DNA of 64,000 nucleotides. It comes from Gemmatimonadota bacterium. Lineage in GTDB: Bacteria > Gemmatimonadota > Gemmatimonadetes > Longimicrobiales > Gaopeijiaceae. The position numbers and the translations under genes are program-made. The stretch spans positions 21,851 through 85,850 of the forward strand of contig JAJDXG010000039.1 of NCBI GenBank assembly GCA_022823365.1, written 5' to 3'. Within the stretch, counting starts at the first letter, position 1. Each line of letters opens with the position of its first letter. The notes beneath the pieces are model-generated. The model was given only the letters and a program-made list of their open reading frames with translations, did not search any database and was not told the DNA's origin. This document shows positions 35,131 to 43,729 of the stretch, in pieces.

Positions 35131-35574
35131 GTGAGTCGCGCATCCACAGTGAAGAAGCTGCTCGTCGCCGTTGCGCTGGTCGCAGTCTCGGGTTGCGACA
35201 TCTTCGACGATCCGACGCCTCGCAACATCTTCTTCGAGATGAACGGCGAGGCCGGCCAGCAGTTGCGGGTCATCTACTCGACGCAGTTCGTGGCCGGTGT
35301 GAACGACATCGGAATTACGAGGGTGCAGGTAGTCAGGTCCGACACGATCCTTCACGAGATCCCGTTCGACAGGGTGATCGATATTTCGATCGATCGTCGC
35401 TGGTTCGTGCAGGCGGAGTCGCTGGGCTCCGAGCCGATCGATGTCCACGTGATCGTGGACGTGGACGACCGCAACCTCCTGAACGAATCCGGTGGCATAT
35501 ACCCCGGTGATCCCTGGCACTTCGTGTACGCCTTCAACCAGTTGCTTACGCGTGATATCGATGTGGCGTTCTGA
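35131..35574 (+). CDS. Small lipoprotein, unknown function
   Basis: About 147 residues from GTG 35131 (GTG 35113 is also possible), with a lipoprotein signal VKKLLVAVALVAVSGCDIFDD. The mature part is beta-rich (QQLRVIYSTQFVAGVNDIGITRVQVVRSD ... IDVHVIVDVDD). No family is recognised. It lies between the SusD terminator and another lipoprotein whose start overlaps its last 14 bases, so the two are translationally linked. They may be accessory envelope proteins of the SusC/SusD block, but that is only position-based. Confidence 0.55.
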   Translation: MSRASTVKKLLVAVALVAVSGCDIFDDPTPRNIFFEMNGEAGQQLRVIYSTQFVAGVNDIGITRVQVVRSDTILHEIPFDRVIDISIDRRWFVQAESLGSEPIDVHVIVDVDDRNLLNESGGIYPGDPWHFVYAFNQLLTRDIDVAF

Positions 35575-36082
35575 CCCGTTCGGCGCGTTGCGCCGTATGC
35601 TCTTGGCGGCGCTGCTTTGCGTCCTGCCGCTTGTGTCCGGCTGCTACACCTACCGCCTGGTGGAGGAAGCGCCGGTAGGTTCGGTGGCCAGACTGCGCGT
35701 ACCGATCCAGTCGGCGATTGTCGATCCCAACTCGCCGCCGGAGACGGTGGCCATCGAAGGGCTGATCATCAGCTTCGGGGATACCATCTCGTTCGAAGCC
35801 AGCAATCGGCAGGTCATCGGCGCGTTCCGCGAAGTCGTGCAGTACGACACTCTGCAGGTGGCCCGGGACGGGCTCGCGAGCATCGAGGTGCGCGAGTTCT
35901 CGAGGACGCGGAGCGTTGTCCTCGGCGTCGCCGTGGCTGCGGGAACCGCCGGCCTGGCCCTTGCCGCGCTCGGCGTCGAGGGCGGGGAGGCCGGTGAACG
36001 GCCCGGCGAGGGAGGCACGCAGAGCTTTACCGCAGGCCTCGCCGTCGGCGTGGGGGCGCTCGGAAGATTGTTCGGGCGGTAG
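35561..36082 (+). CDS. Putative lipoprotein with C-terminal glycine-rich membrane segment
   Basis: I chose ATG 35561, which lies inside the end of the previous gene, because it puts a lipoprotein signal at the start (RRMLLAALLCVLPLVSGCYTYR). The middle third (RVPIQSAIVDPN ... ISFGDTISFEASNRQVIG) reads like a small beta domain. Near the end a hydrophobic stretch (VVLGVAVAAGTAGLALAALGV) and another after a Gly/Glu linker suggest membrane contact. No family is recognised. The overlap with the upstream lipoprotein gene indicates co-translation. Confidence 0.55.
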   Translation: MWRSDPFGALRRMLLAALLCVLPLVSGCYTYRLVEEAPVGSVARLRVPIQSAIVDPNSPPETVAIEGLIISFGDTISFEASNRQVIGAFREVVQYDTLQVARDGLASIEVREFSRTRSVVLGVAVAAGTAGLALAALGVEGGEAGERPGEGGTQSFTAGLAVGVGALGRLFGR

Positions 36083-36258
36083 CGCGAAACATCCATCTCG
36101 CGCCGGGGCGTTCGGGACCTGGCGTCCAGACCCCGGCCTTCACTGATGAATCGGGTCGCGTTAGCTTTTAATGCTGCACGGGAGATGCCTCCCCTGTGAC
36201 GCAACCGCTACACAATCGATAACGCTTCTCGGCCGAACGGCGCCTGAGGGGGTGGACC

Positions 36259-36609
36259 ATGGGCGATCTGCTGCAGGAACTCGACAGGGAGCATGTGCGC
36301 ACCGATCTGCCGGACTTCGCCGCGGGCGACACGGTGCGGGTCCGCTACCGGGTTCGCGAGGGCCGCAAGGAACGAATCCAGGTCTTCGAGGGCGTATGCA
36401 TCGCCCGGCGCGGCGGGGGCATGGGCGAGACCTTCACCGTGCGCAAGATCTCGGGTGGGATCGGGGTGGAGCGCATCTTCCCCTATCTGTCGCCCTGGAT
36501 CGAGGGCGTCGACGTGGTGCGGCGGGGGCGCGTGAGGCGGGCGAAGCTCTACTACCTGCGCGGCTTGCGCGGGAAAGCGGCGCGCATCCCGGAGAAGCGC
36601 ACCCGCTGA
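36259..36609 (+). CDS. rplS: 50S ribosomal protein L19
   Basis: The 116-residue protein matches L19 throughout: [63 protein letters not shown] and [18 protein letters not shown]. It is a late 50S assembly protein at the subunit interface. ATG 36259 follows GGGGGTGG. rplS usually follows trmD directly; here it is 5.9 kb away with a 176-base upstream gap that presumably contains its own promoter. rnhB follows after 13 bases. Confidence 0.95.
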   Translation: MGDLLQELDREHVRTDLPDFAAGDTVRVRYRVREGRKERIQVFEGVCIARRGGGMGETFTVRKISGGIGVERIFPYLSPWIEGVDVVRRGRVRRAKLYYLRGLRGKAARIPEKRTR

Positions 36610-36622
36610 CAACGTACCGGCG

Positions 36623-37297
36623 ATGACGCCGGGACCAGGCGTTGATTCGGGGCTCCGGATCCCGCTCGACTACGAGCGCGGGTTCTGGGGCCGCGCTCTT
36701 TCCTGGGTCGCGGGCGTGGACGAAGCGGGCCGGGGGCCGCTGGCGGGTCCGGTGGTGGCCGCGGCCGTGGTTCTGCGGGAAGGAGTCGGCGTGGAGGGGG
36801 CGGACGACTCCAAGCGGGTGTCGCGCGAGGAGCGGGAAGAAGTGGCGCGGCGCATCCGGGAGCAGGCCGCCGCCGTCGCCGTGGGGGCCGCATCGGCGCG
36901 CGAGATCGACGAGGTCAATATCCTGCGGGCAACGGCGCGCGCCATGGAGCGGGCGATTCGCCGCCTGCCCCGACACCCCGACCACGTCGTGGTGGACGGT
37001 CTGCCCATGCGCGACCTTGCCTGGGAGCACGAGGCGGTGGTTGGCGGCGACGCCCTGGTGCACTCGGTGGCCTGCGCCTCCATCGTGGCCAAGGTGTGCC
37101 GGGACCGGCTCATGACCCGCCTCGCTCTCCGCTATCCGGAGTACGGCTGGGAGCGGAACATGGGCTACGGCACGGAGGAGCACCGCGCCGCCATCCGGCG
37201 CGTCGGCCCCACGCCCCATCACCGGCTGACGTTCGGGCTGGAGCAACTGGAACTCCGGATGACTGAAGAGGAGGCGGGGCCGGGCCCCTCGGTGTAG
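36623..37297 (+). CDS. rnhB: Ribonuclease HII
   Basis: The 224-residue protein has [21 protein letters not shown] (first catalytic Asp and Glu, about residues 29-49), [16 protein letters not shown] and [15 protein letters not shown]. It cleaves the RNA strand of DNA:RNA hybrids and removes misincorporated ribonucleotides. Thirteen bases after rplS, it restores the usual rplS-rnhB order. It ends 37 bases before tRNA-Lys. Confidence 0.94.
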   Translation: MTPGPGVDSGLRIPLDYERGFWGRALSWVAGVDEAGRGPLAGPVVAAAVVLREGVGVEGADDSKRVSREEREEVARRIREQAAAVAVGAASAREIDEVNILRATARAMERAIRRLPRHPDHVVVDGLPMRDLAWEHEAVVGGDALVHSVACASIVAKVCRDRLMTRLALRYPEYGWERNMGYGTEEHRAAIRRVGPTPHHRLTFGLEQLELRMTEEEAGPGPSV

Positions 37298-37334
37298 ATG
37301 GCTCGGAGGGCGGGCTGCCATGTATTATTGCGTC

Positions 37335-37407
<73 letters not shown>

Positions 37408-37500
37408 TGAGAGGAGACGCCGCGCGAAGGCCGGCTGCGGCCGAGGGGACAGGGAAGCGGACGGGGCGGGCTGAACAGAGGCGGAGCAAGGGGACAGGCG

Positions 37501-38496
37501 ATGACGATGGCCGCATCCAGTCGGAACACGAGGCGGCACCGCGGCGTGTGGGTCGGGCTCGCGGGCCTGCTCCTGACCATGGTGCTGGGGTTGGCGTTTC
37601 TCGTTCTTCGGGAGCCCCCGCTGCCGGAGCTTGCGCCGGTCGAGGTGGGTTGGGAGCCCGCCCTGCCCGTTCAGGGACATCTCTTCCTCATCCACATGGC
37701 GGCGCCGGAGGTGGACGGCATGGTATCGGCCGCGGGAGAGGCCGGAGGGGAGGAGCTGCACTTCCAGCCGAGCGCGACCGTGTCGGCAACCTCCGGGTCG
37801 GCCACGGCCGGAGGCGAAGAGGGACCCGCCAACACCCTGCTGGTGAGCCTGGCGCCGGTTCCCATCGGAGCCACGGACTCGATCGACGCCTGGGTCACGG
37901 CGAGCTACGCCGACGGCCGCACCCAGACCGACTCGCTCCGCATCGCGATCGTGGAGGGCGAGTACGAGCACGAGCGCCTGACGGTGGCGCCGCGCTTCGG
38001 GTCGCCGCTGGGCGAGGAGGACCAGGCGCGGCTGCGGAGCGACCAGGCGAAGGCCAACCAGGTGGCGCGCGAGGCACACGCGACCCCGCGGCTGTGGAGT
38101 CCGCAGGTGGTGCTCCCGCGCGACTCCCGCGTGACCAGCGGCTTCGGCACCGGCCGCGTGTTCAACGGACAGGTTTCCAGCCGCCACATGGGCCTCGACC
38201 TGGCGGGGTTCGCCGGCGACACGGTGCGCGCGGCCGCCGACGGAGTGGTCGCGCTGGTGGACGGCTTCCTGCTGGCGGGCGACATCGTCTACCTGAACCA
38301 CGGCGCCGGGCTGCTGACCGGCTACTTCCACCTGAGCGGACAACTGGTGGAGGCGGGCGACACGGTCACCGCCGGGACCCCCATCGGGCTGGTCGGCGCC
38401 ACCGGCCGCGTCACCGGCCCGCACCTGCACTGGGTGGTGCGCTACGGCACCACCACCGTCGATCCCCTCAGCCTGCTGGCGCTGTCCGGGATTTGA
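37501..38496 (+). CDS. M23 family metallopeptidase, membrane-anchored
   Basis: The 331-residue product has an N-terminal membrane anchor (residues 16-37), a variable middle region and a C-terminal LytM domain. The first zinc ligands lie in SRHMGLDLAG (HxxxD) and the second pair in GPHLHW (HxH). RVTSGFGTGRVFNGQ and HLSGQLVEAGDTVTAGTPIGLVGATG complete the fold. Such enzymes cut peptide cross-bridges in peptidoglycan from the periplasmic face. The following FAD oxidoreductase starts with a TTG overlapping this gene's TGA, so the two are translated together. Confidence 0.9.
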   Translation: MTMAASSRNTRRHRGVWVGLAGLLLTMVLGLAFLVLREPPLPELAPVEVGWEPALPVQGHLFLIHMAAPEVDGMVSAAGEAGGEELHFQPSATVSATSGSATAGGEEGPANTLLVSLAPVPIGATDSIDAWVTASYADGRTQTDSLRIAIVEGEYEHERLTVAPRFGSPLGEEDQARLRSDQAKANQVAREAHATPRLWSPQVVLPRDSRVTSGFGTGRVFNGQVSSRHMGLDLAGFAGDTVRAAADGVVALVDGFLLAGDIVYLNHGAGLLTGYFHLSGQLVEAGDTVTAGTPIGLVGATGRVTGPHLHWVVRYGTTTVDPLSLLALSGI

Positions 38497-39629
38497 AGAA
38501 CCCCGACGTCGTTATCGCCGGCGCCGGCATCATGGGCGCCTCGTGCGCCTGGCACCTGGCCCGCCGCGGGCTGCGCGTGCTGGTGGCCGAGATGGACGTG
38601 GCGCCCGCCATGGGCTCGACCGGCAGGAGCGCCGCCGGCGTGCGCGTCCAGTTCACCACCGCCGCGAACATCGGCCTCTCGATGTATTCCCTGCCCGTGT
38701 ACCGGGAATTCCCGGAGCGCCACGGCCACGAGGTCGGCTACCGGGACATCGGCTACCTGCTGCTGGTCCCGCACGACAAGTGGGAGCGGCACCTGGAGTC
38801 GGTTGCGCTGCAGAAGAGCCTGGGAGCGCCTGTCGAGGTGGTCGACCCGGCGGAGGCGCAACGCTACGTCGACTTCGAGACGGAGGGGCTGGCGGGCACC
38901 ACCTATGGGCCGTGGGACGGGGTGATCGACCCCCACATGGCCACCCACGCCTGGGTGGCGATGGGCCGGGAGCTGGGGGTGCGCTACCGGTTCTCCTCCC
39001 CCGTGACCGGGGTGAGGGCGGAAGGAAAGGGGTGGCGGGTCGAGTGCGGCGGCGAAGTCTTCTCGTGCGCGCACTTCGTGAACGCCGGGGGTGCATGGTC
39101 GGGAACGGTCGCGGAGCTGGCCGGGCTGCATCTCCCCGTGGGGCCGAAGCGCATCAACATTTTTCTCAGCGCGCCCGTGCGCGACACGCGCACCTATCCC
39201 CTCACCATCGACCTCGCCACCGGCGTGTACCTGCGCAGCGAAGGCGACCGCGTCCTCTTCGGACTCGACGACCTCACCCAGGCGTACGGCTTCACCGAGG
39301 GAGTGAACTGGGACTGGCTCGAGCACGTCTTTCTCACCGGCGTCGAGCGCTTCCCCTGGTGGGAGGACCTCGGGGTCGACCGCCGGGGGAGCTGGTGGGG
39401 GTACTACGGCGTCACCCCGGACAACAGCCCGATCATCGGCTTCAACCCGGGCGCCCGTGGATGGATCGACGCGTGCGGCTTCTCCGGGCACGGGATCATG
39501 CACGCCCCCGCCACCGGGCGCGCGGTGTCGGAGCTGATCGCGGACGGCGAGGCGCACACCGTCGACGTGACCGCCTTCCGCCACGGTCGCTTCGGGGAGG
39601 ACGTCCCCGTCGAGGCAAACATCTTTTGA
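38493..39629 (+). CDS. FAD-dependent oxidoreductase (DAO / sarcosine oxidase-like)
   Basis: The TTG at 38493 overlaps the M23 stop (TTGA) and gives 378 residues. It begins immediately with the dinucleotide fold DVVIAGAGIMGASCAWHLARRG and GSTGRSAAGVRVQF, which binds FAD. The C-terminal end GYYGVTPDNSPIIGFN ... ACGFSGHGIMHAPATGRAVSELI is typical of sarcosine/glycine oxidase and dimethylglycine dehydrogenase-type DAO proteins. It likely oxidises a secondary or tertiary amine; the substrate is not readable. Long antisense frames through it are shadows. Confidence 0.85.
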   Translation: MKNPDVVIAGAGIMGASCAWHLARRGLRVLVAEMDVAPAMGSTGRSAAGVRVQFTTAANIGLSMYSLPVYREFPERHGHEVGYRDIGYLLLVPHDKWERHLESVALQKSLGAPVEVVDPAEAQRYVDFETEGLAGTTYGPWDGVIDPHMATHAWVAMGRELGVRYRFSSPVTGVRAEGKGWRVECGGEVFSCAHFVNAGGAWSGTVAELAGLHLPVGPKRINIFLSAPVRDTRTYPLTIDLATGVYLRSEGDRVLFGLDDLTQAYGFTEGVNWDWLEHVFLTGVERFPWWEDLGVDRRGSWWGYYGVTPDNSPIIGFNPGARGWIDACGFSGHGIMHAPATGRAVSELIADGEAHTVDVTAFRHGRFGEDVPVEANIF

Positions 39630-39693
39630 GCGCAGGGCCGCGGGCGTACATTGCCGGGCGGCGGTTCCGCCGCAACGGTCCAGGGGAGGGGCA

Positions 39694-40947
39694 GTGAATC
39701 CAGTGAGATGGCTCGGCAGCGCGCTCGTGCTTCTCCCGGTGCTGCTGCCGGCGATGGCCGACGCCCAGGATGCCGAAGCGGCGCAGCGCACGGGCAGCGT
39801 TTTCGGTCGCATCGTCGACCAGGACACCTTCCAGCCGGTCGCGGGAGTGATGGTCCGCATCTCGGTGCCGGACGGAGTGCTGCAGGAGATCTCCGGGGCG
39901 AACGGGACCTTTCTCATCGACGATGTCCCCGTGGGCGAGCGCGTGGTGGTCATGGAGCACATCGCCTACGGCGAATACGCGCAGCATGTGGGTGTCGAGG
40001 CGGGAAGGGACCTGAGGATCGAGGCGTTCATGTCGCCGCGCGCCATCCAGTTCCAGCCCCTCGTGGTCGAAGCGCTCAGCGAGGTCGAGCGCCGCCGCAT
40101 CACCTCCGGGTTCAGCGTCAACGAGATCCCGGTGGAGGAAATCGAGGAGGCGGCCCGCACCGGCCAGCACCTGGGGGATCTGCTGCGCGGCGGCATGTCC
40201 GGCATACGCGTGCGCGGCGGCTCAAGGGGCGGTGGCCGGCTGTGCGTGGAGTATCGAGGCAGCGGAGCCGGCGAGTGCGACGAGATCGCCGTGTACCTGG
40301 ACGGGGTGGCGGTGGCCGATCCCGGGCAGATCTACTCGAGTCTCTCTCTGGACGATATTGAGCGTGTCGAGGTCCTTTCTCCCCTGGAGGCGGTGATCCG
40401 TTACGGCGACCGCGGCGCGCGCGGGGCCCTCCTGGTCGAGTCGCGGCTTCCGAGCCTCCCGGAGCGGCAGAACCCGTTTCGTACATCTTCCAGGCGAGGC
40501 TGGGACTGGTCGCTGGAGGAGGAGTCGCACCCGTCGGCGAAGGTCTTCGGGAGCACGATTCTGGCCAACGCGCTGGGCGTGGGGCTCGGGTACCTGACCC
40601 TGAAGCAGTGCGTGGGGATCGTATCCACCGACCATGGCACGCAGTTCGACACCCAGTGCGGAGCTCTGACCACGATGGCGACCGGCGTGTTCGCGCTGAG
40701 CCTGCCCGGTGCCGCAGGGAGCCTCGCGGCAACGCGCTCCGGGAGCACGAGGCGATCTCGTGGGCGCTTCTTTCACATCGCGATGGCCGGACTGATCTCG
40801 ACCACCGCGGGATACGTGATGCTGATGCACGGGGAGGATCCGGAGTATGACAGCAAAGGCCTCCGCATCGGCGGCATCCTCACGATGACCGTGGGCACGC
40901 CGTTGCTGCTGACCATTTCCGATCGCTTCTTCCGACACGGCCGCTGA
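39694..40947 (+). CDS. TonB-plug-like protein with C-terminal membrane segments
   Basis: The GTG at 39694 follows GGGGAGGGG. The 417-residue product has a signal peptide (ending ADAQDA), then a carboxypeptidase-regulatory-like domain (about 33-115: GSVFGRIVDQDTFQPVAGVMVRI). A TonB-receptor plug-like domain follows (about 120-255: LVVEALSEVE, GGMSGIRVRGG, DEIAVYLDGV, DDIERVEVLSPLEAVIRYGDRGARGALLV). Instead of a 22-strand barrel it ends in about 140 residues with three or four hydrophobic spans (SLPGAAGS, AMAGLISTTAGYVMLM, ILTMTVGTPLLLTI). It may be a scaffold or signalling protein rather than a receptor; no family is known to me. Confidence 0.6.
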   Translation: MNPVRWLGSALVLLPVLLPAMADAQDAEAAQRTGSVFGRIVDQDTFQPVAGVMVRISVPDGVLQEISGANGTFLIDDVPVGERVVVMEHIAYGEYAQHVGVEAGRDLRIEAFMSPRAIQFQPLVVEALSEVERRRITSGFSVNEIPVEEIEEAARTGQHLGDLLRGGMSGIRVRGGSRGGGRLCVEYRGSGAGECDEIAVYLDGVAVADPGQIYSSLSLDDIERVEVLSPLEAVIRYGDRGARGALLVESRLPSLPERQNPFRTSSRRGWDWSLEEESHPSAKVFGSTILANALGVGLGYLTLKQCVGIVSTDHGTQFDTQCGALTTMATGVFALSLPGAAGSLAATRSGSTRRSRGRFFHIAMAGLISTTAGYVMLMHGEDPEYDSKGLRIGGILTMTVGTPLLLTISDRFFRHGR

Positions 40948-40952
40948 AGCCC

Positions 40953-42554
40953 ATGAATCGCATCTCGATCCGTCGCGCGCTCGTCGTCTGGCTGGCCTCC
41001 ACCGTTCTGCCCACCGCGGCGGGAGCCCAGTCCCTTTCCCTCTCCGAAGCCACCATCGCCGACATCAACGCGGCCTTCGACGCGGGCTCGCTCACTGCGG
41101 AGCGGCTGGTTGAACTCTACCTGGCGCGCATCGAGGCCTACGACGACCAGGGGCCGGAGCTCAACGCCGTCCTGACGCTCAACCCGCAGGCGCTTGAGAG
41201 GGCACGGGCCCTGGACGAGGAGCGGCGCACCCGGGGCGCCCGCTCGCTGCTGCACGGCATCCCGGTGCTGCTCAAGGACAACGTCGATACCGGCGACATG
41301 CCCACCACCGCGGGGTCGCTCCTGCTGAAGGGTTCGGTTCCGCCCGACGACGCCTTCATCGTGCGCAAGCTCCGGGAGGCGGGAGCCATCATCCTGGCCA
41401 AGCTCAACATGAGCGAGTTCGCGTCGGGCGTGCAGCTCAGTTCGATCGACGGGCCCATGAGGAACCCGCACGACCTGACCCGCAATCCGTCCGGTTCCTC
41501 CGGCGGGACCGGCGTGGCCATCGCCGCCTCCTACGGCCAGCTCGGGATCGGCACCGACACCGGAGGCTCCGTGCGCGGCCCTTCCACCGCCAACGGCATC
41601 GCCGGGCTCAAGCCCACGCACGGGCTGCTCAGCCGGGACGGTATCGTGCCGCTCGCGCTCTCCTTCGACACGGCCGGCCCGATGGCCCGCCACGTCTACG
41701 ACGTCGCGGCGATGATGAACGTGATGGTGGGCGTGGACCCCGCCGACGAGGCGACGCTGGCCAGCGAGGGGCGCTACGAGACCGACTACACCGCGTTCCT
41801 GGACGCGGACGCGCTGGATGGTGCCCGCATCGGCGTCGCGCGCGACTTTCTGGGCTACGACGACGAGGTCGACTGGATCATCGAGGCGGGGCTGGACGCC
41901 ATGCGCGCCGCCGGGGCCACGGTGGTGGACGTGCGCTACCCGCCGTGGCTGCTCGAGGCCAAGGCCCAGTACTACCAGACCATCCGCTGGCGCGAGTTCA
42001 AGCCGCAGATCGAGGCGTACCTCGCGGACCTGGCGCCCGGGTATCCGCGCACGCTCGAGGAGATGATCGAGCGTGCCACGAAGATCCTCGCGGCTCCCCC
42101 GGAAGGCGGCGTCCCCAACCCCACGCGCTGGACCCTCTTCGAGCAGGAGCTGAACACCGGCACTCCGGACGACTACCTGTACAGGGCCATGTACGACCAC
42201 GGCCTGCCGCTGGTGCGCGCCAACCTGGAGGGGCTGCTCGACGCCAACGAGCTCGACGCCATCGTCTACCCCACCTCGCCGACCCGGCCCGGGCAGGCGG
42301 GAGTCTACCGGGGTTCCTCGTCACCAAATCCTGCGCCGTCCGCGACCAACCTGGCCAACCTGAGCGGGCTTCCCGACCTGATCGTGCCGGCCGGCTATAC
42401 GAGCAGCCGGCTGCCCGTCGGGATCTCGTTCTTCGGCCGGCCCTTCAGCGAGGGCCGGCTGTTCGCCCTGGGCTACGCCTTCGAGCAGGCGACGAAGGTG
42501 CGCCGCGATCCGGTGCACGCGCCGGCGCTTCCCGGGGAGACGATCCGGCGCTGA
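40953..42554 (+). CDS. Amidase (amidase signature family), secreted
   Basis: The 533-residue product has a signal peptide (to GAQS, about 26) and the full Ser-cisSer-Lys set: Lys in VLLKDNVDT, the Gly/Ser-rich NPSGSSGGTGVAIA, and TDTGGSVRGP with the nucleophilic Ser. The family hydrolyses amide bonds of varied substrates (aryl amides, peptide amides, Glu-tRNA in GatA). The secretion signal and lack of gatB/gatC nearby argue against GatA. It starts 5 bases after the plug-like gene, so they are probably co-transcribed. Confidence 0.9.
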   Translation: MNRISIRRALVVWLASTVLPTAAGAQSLSLSEATIADINAAFDAGSLTAERLVELYLARIEAYDDQGPELNAVLTLNPQALERARALDEERRTRGARSLLHGIPVLLKDNVDTGDMPTTAGSLLLKGSVPPDDAFIVRKLREAGAIILAKLNMSEFASGVQLSSIDGPMRNPHDLTRNPSGSSGGTGVAIAASYGQLGIGTDTGGSVRGPSTANGIAGLKPTHGLLSRDGIVPLALSFDTAGPMARHVYDVAAMMNVMVGVDPADEATLASEGRYETDYTAFLDADALDGARIGVARDFLGYDDEVDWIIEAGLDAMRAAGATVVDVRYPPWLLEAKAQYYQTIRWREFKPQIEAYLADLAPGYPRTLEEMIERATKILAAPPEGGVPNPTRWTLFEQELNTGTPDDYLYRAMYDHGLPLVRANLEGLLDANELDAIVYPTSPTRPGQAGVYRGSSSPNPAPSATNLANLSGLPDLIVPAGYTSSRLPVGISFFGRPFSEGRLFALGYAFEQATKVRRDPVHAPALPGETIRR

Positions 42555-42636
42555 GCGCGGCGATCCTCCCCCTCATTCACCAGCCCACCCGAACTCGACT
42601 CCGTCGAGTGACCCGGCTCGACGCAAGAGGCAACCC

Positions 42637-43656
42637 ATGACGCCCGCCCCCGACCGCGAGAAGGTCGCCCGCTGGAACGCCATCCTGAAGCCGTATTGGG
42701 GGCCGGACACCGGCGCCAGCGTTCGCCAGCTGCTCACCTCGGCGATCCCCTTCGTAGTGCTCTGGTACGCGACCCTGCGCAGCCTGGAGGTGGGCTACTG
42801 GCTGACCGTCCTGCTCGCGCTGCCCACTGCCGCGTTCATGATGCGCCTCTTCATGATCCAGCACGACTGCGGGCACGGCTCCTTCTTCCGCTCGCACGCG
42901 GCGCGCCAGTGGCTGGGGCGCTGCATCGGGGTCCTGCTGCTGACCCCCTACGACTACTGGAAGCGCACCCACGCCTACCATCACGCGCATTCGGGCGACC
43001 TCGATTTCCGCGGCTTCGGCGACATCGACACCTTCACCGTGCGCGAGTATCTCGCGTGGCCCTGGTATCGCCGTCTGCGCTACAGGCTGTACCGGCACCC
43101 GTTCGTGCTTTTCGTGCTGGGCCCCCTGTTCATCTTCCTCATCAAGCACCGGTTTCCGTGGGATGTGCCGGCGCGATGGAAGCAGGCGTGGCGCGGGGTC
43201 TTCTGGACGAACCTGGCGCTGGTGGCCGTGGTGCTGCTGATGGGCGAGACGATCGGATACCAGCGCTTTCTGCTGACCCACGCGCCGGTTCAACTCTTCG
43301 CCACTACGGCCGGCGTCTGGATGTTCTATGTGCAGCACCAGTTCGAGCAGACCTACTGGGACAGGCACGAGGAGTGGGACTACTACGATGCGTCGCTCTA
43401 CGGAAGCTCGTATCTCGTGCTGCCCGCTCCGCTCCGGTGGTTGTCGGCGAACATCGGCTTCCACCACGTGCACCACATGAGCATGCGCATCCCCAACTAC
43501 AAGCTCCAGCGGGCGCACGAGGAGAACGAGGAGTTCCACGTGGTGCGCGAGGTCCGGGTTCGGGACACGCTGAAGCTCATCAACCTGGCGCTGTGGGACG
43601 AGGATCGGCGCCGGCTGATCCGGTTTCGGGATCTGAAGGCGTTGCAGCCCGCGTGA
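42637..43656 (+). CDS. Fatty acid desaturase (membrane di-iron)
   Basis: The 339-residue membrane protein has the three histidine boxes of acyl-lipid desaturases: HDCGHGS (about residues 81-87), HAYHHAHS (about 112-119) and HHVHH near residue 283. Several hydrophobic spans lie between them. It introduces a double bond into membrane acyl chains using a di-iron centre and O2, with electrons from ferredoxin. The upstream gap has a small perfect hairpin (ACTCGAC/GTCGAGT, 42593-42609). The substrate position is not predictable. Confidence 0.9.
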   Translation: MTPAPDREKVARWNAILKPYWGPDTGASVRQLLTSAIPFVVLWYATLRSLEVGYWLTVLLALPTAAFMMRLFMIQHDCGHGSFFRSHAARQWLGRCIGVLLLTPYDYWKRTHAYHHAHSGDLDFRGFGDIDTFTVREYLAWPWYRRLRYRLYRHPFVLFVLGPLFIFLIKHRFPWDVPARWKQAWRGVFWTNLALVAVVLLMGETIGYQRFLLTHAPVQLFATTAGVWMFYVQHQFEQTYWDRHEEWDYYDASLYGSSYLVLPAPLRWLSANIGFHHVHHMSMRIPNYKLQRAHEENEEFHVVREVRVRDTLKLINLALWDEDRRRLIRFRDLKALQPA

Positions 43657-43729
43657 GGTTCGGCTCTCGTCACCGCGTGCCGGCCGACCGCGGCGCGGTG
43701 CGCGGCGCGCTCGCGCGTTGGACGATCGG

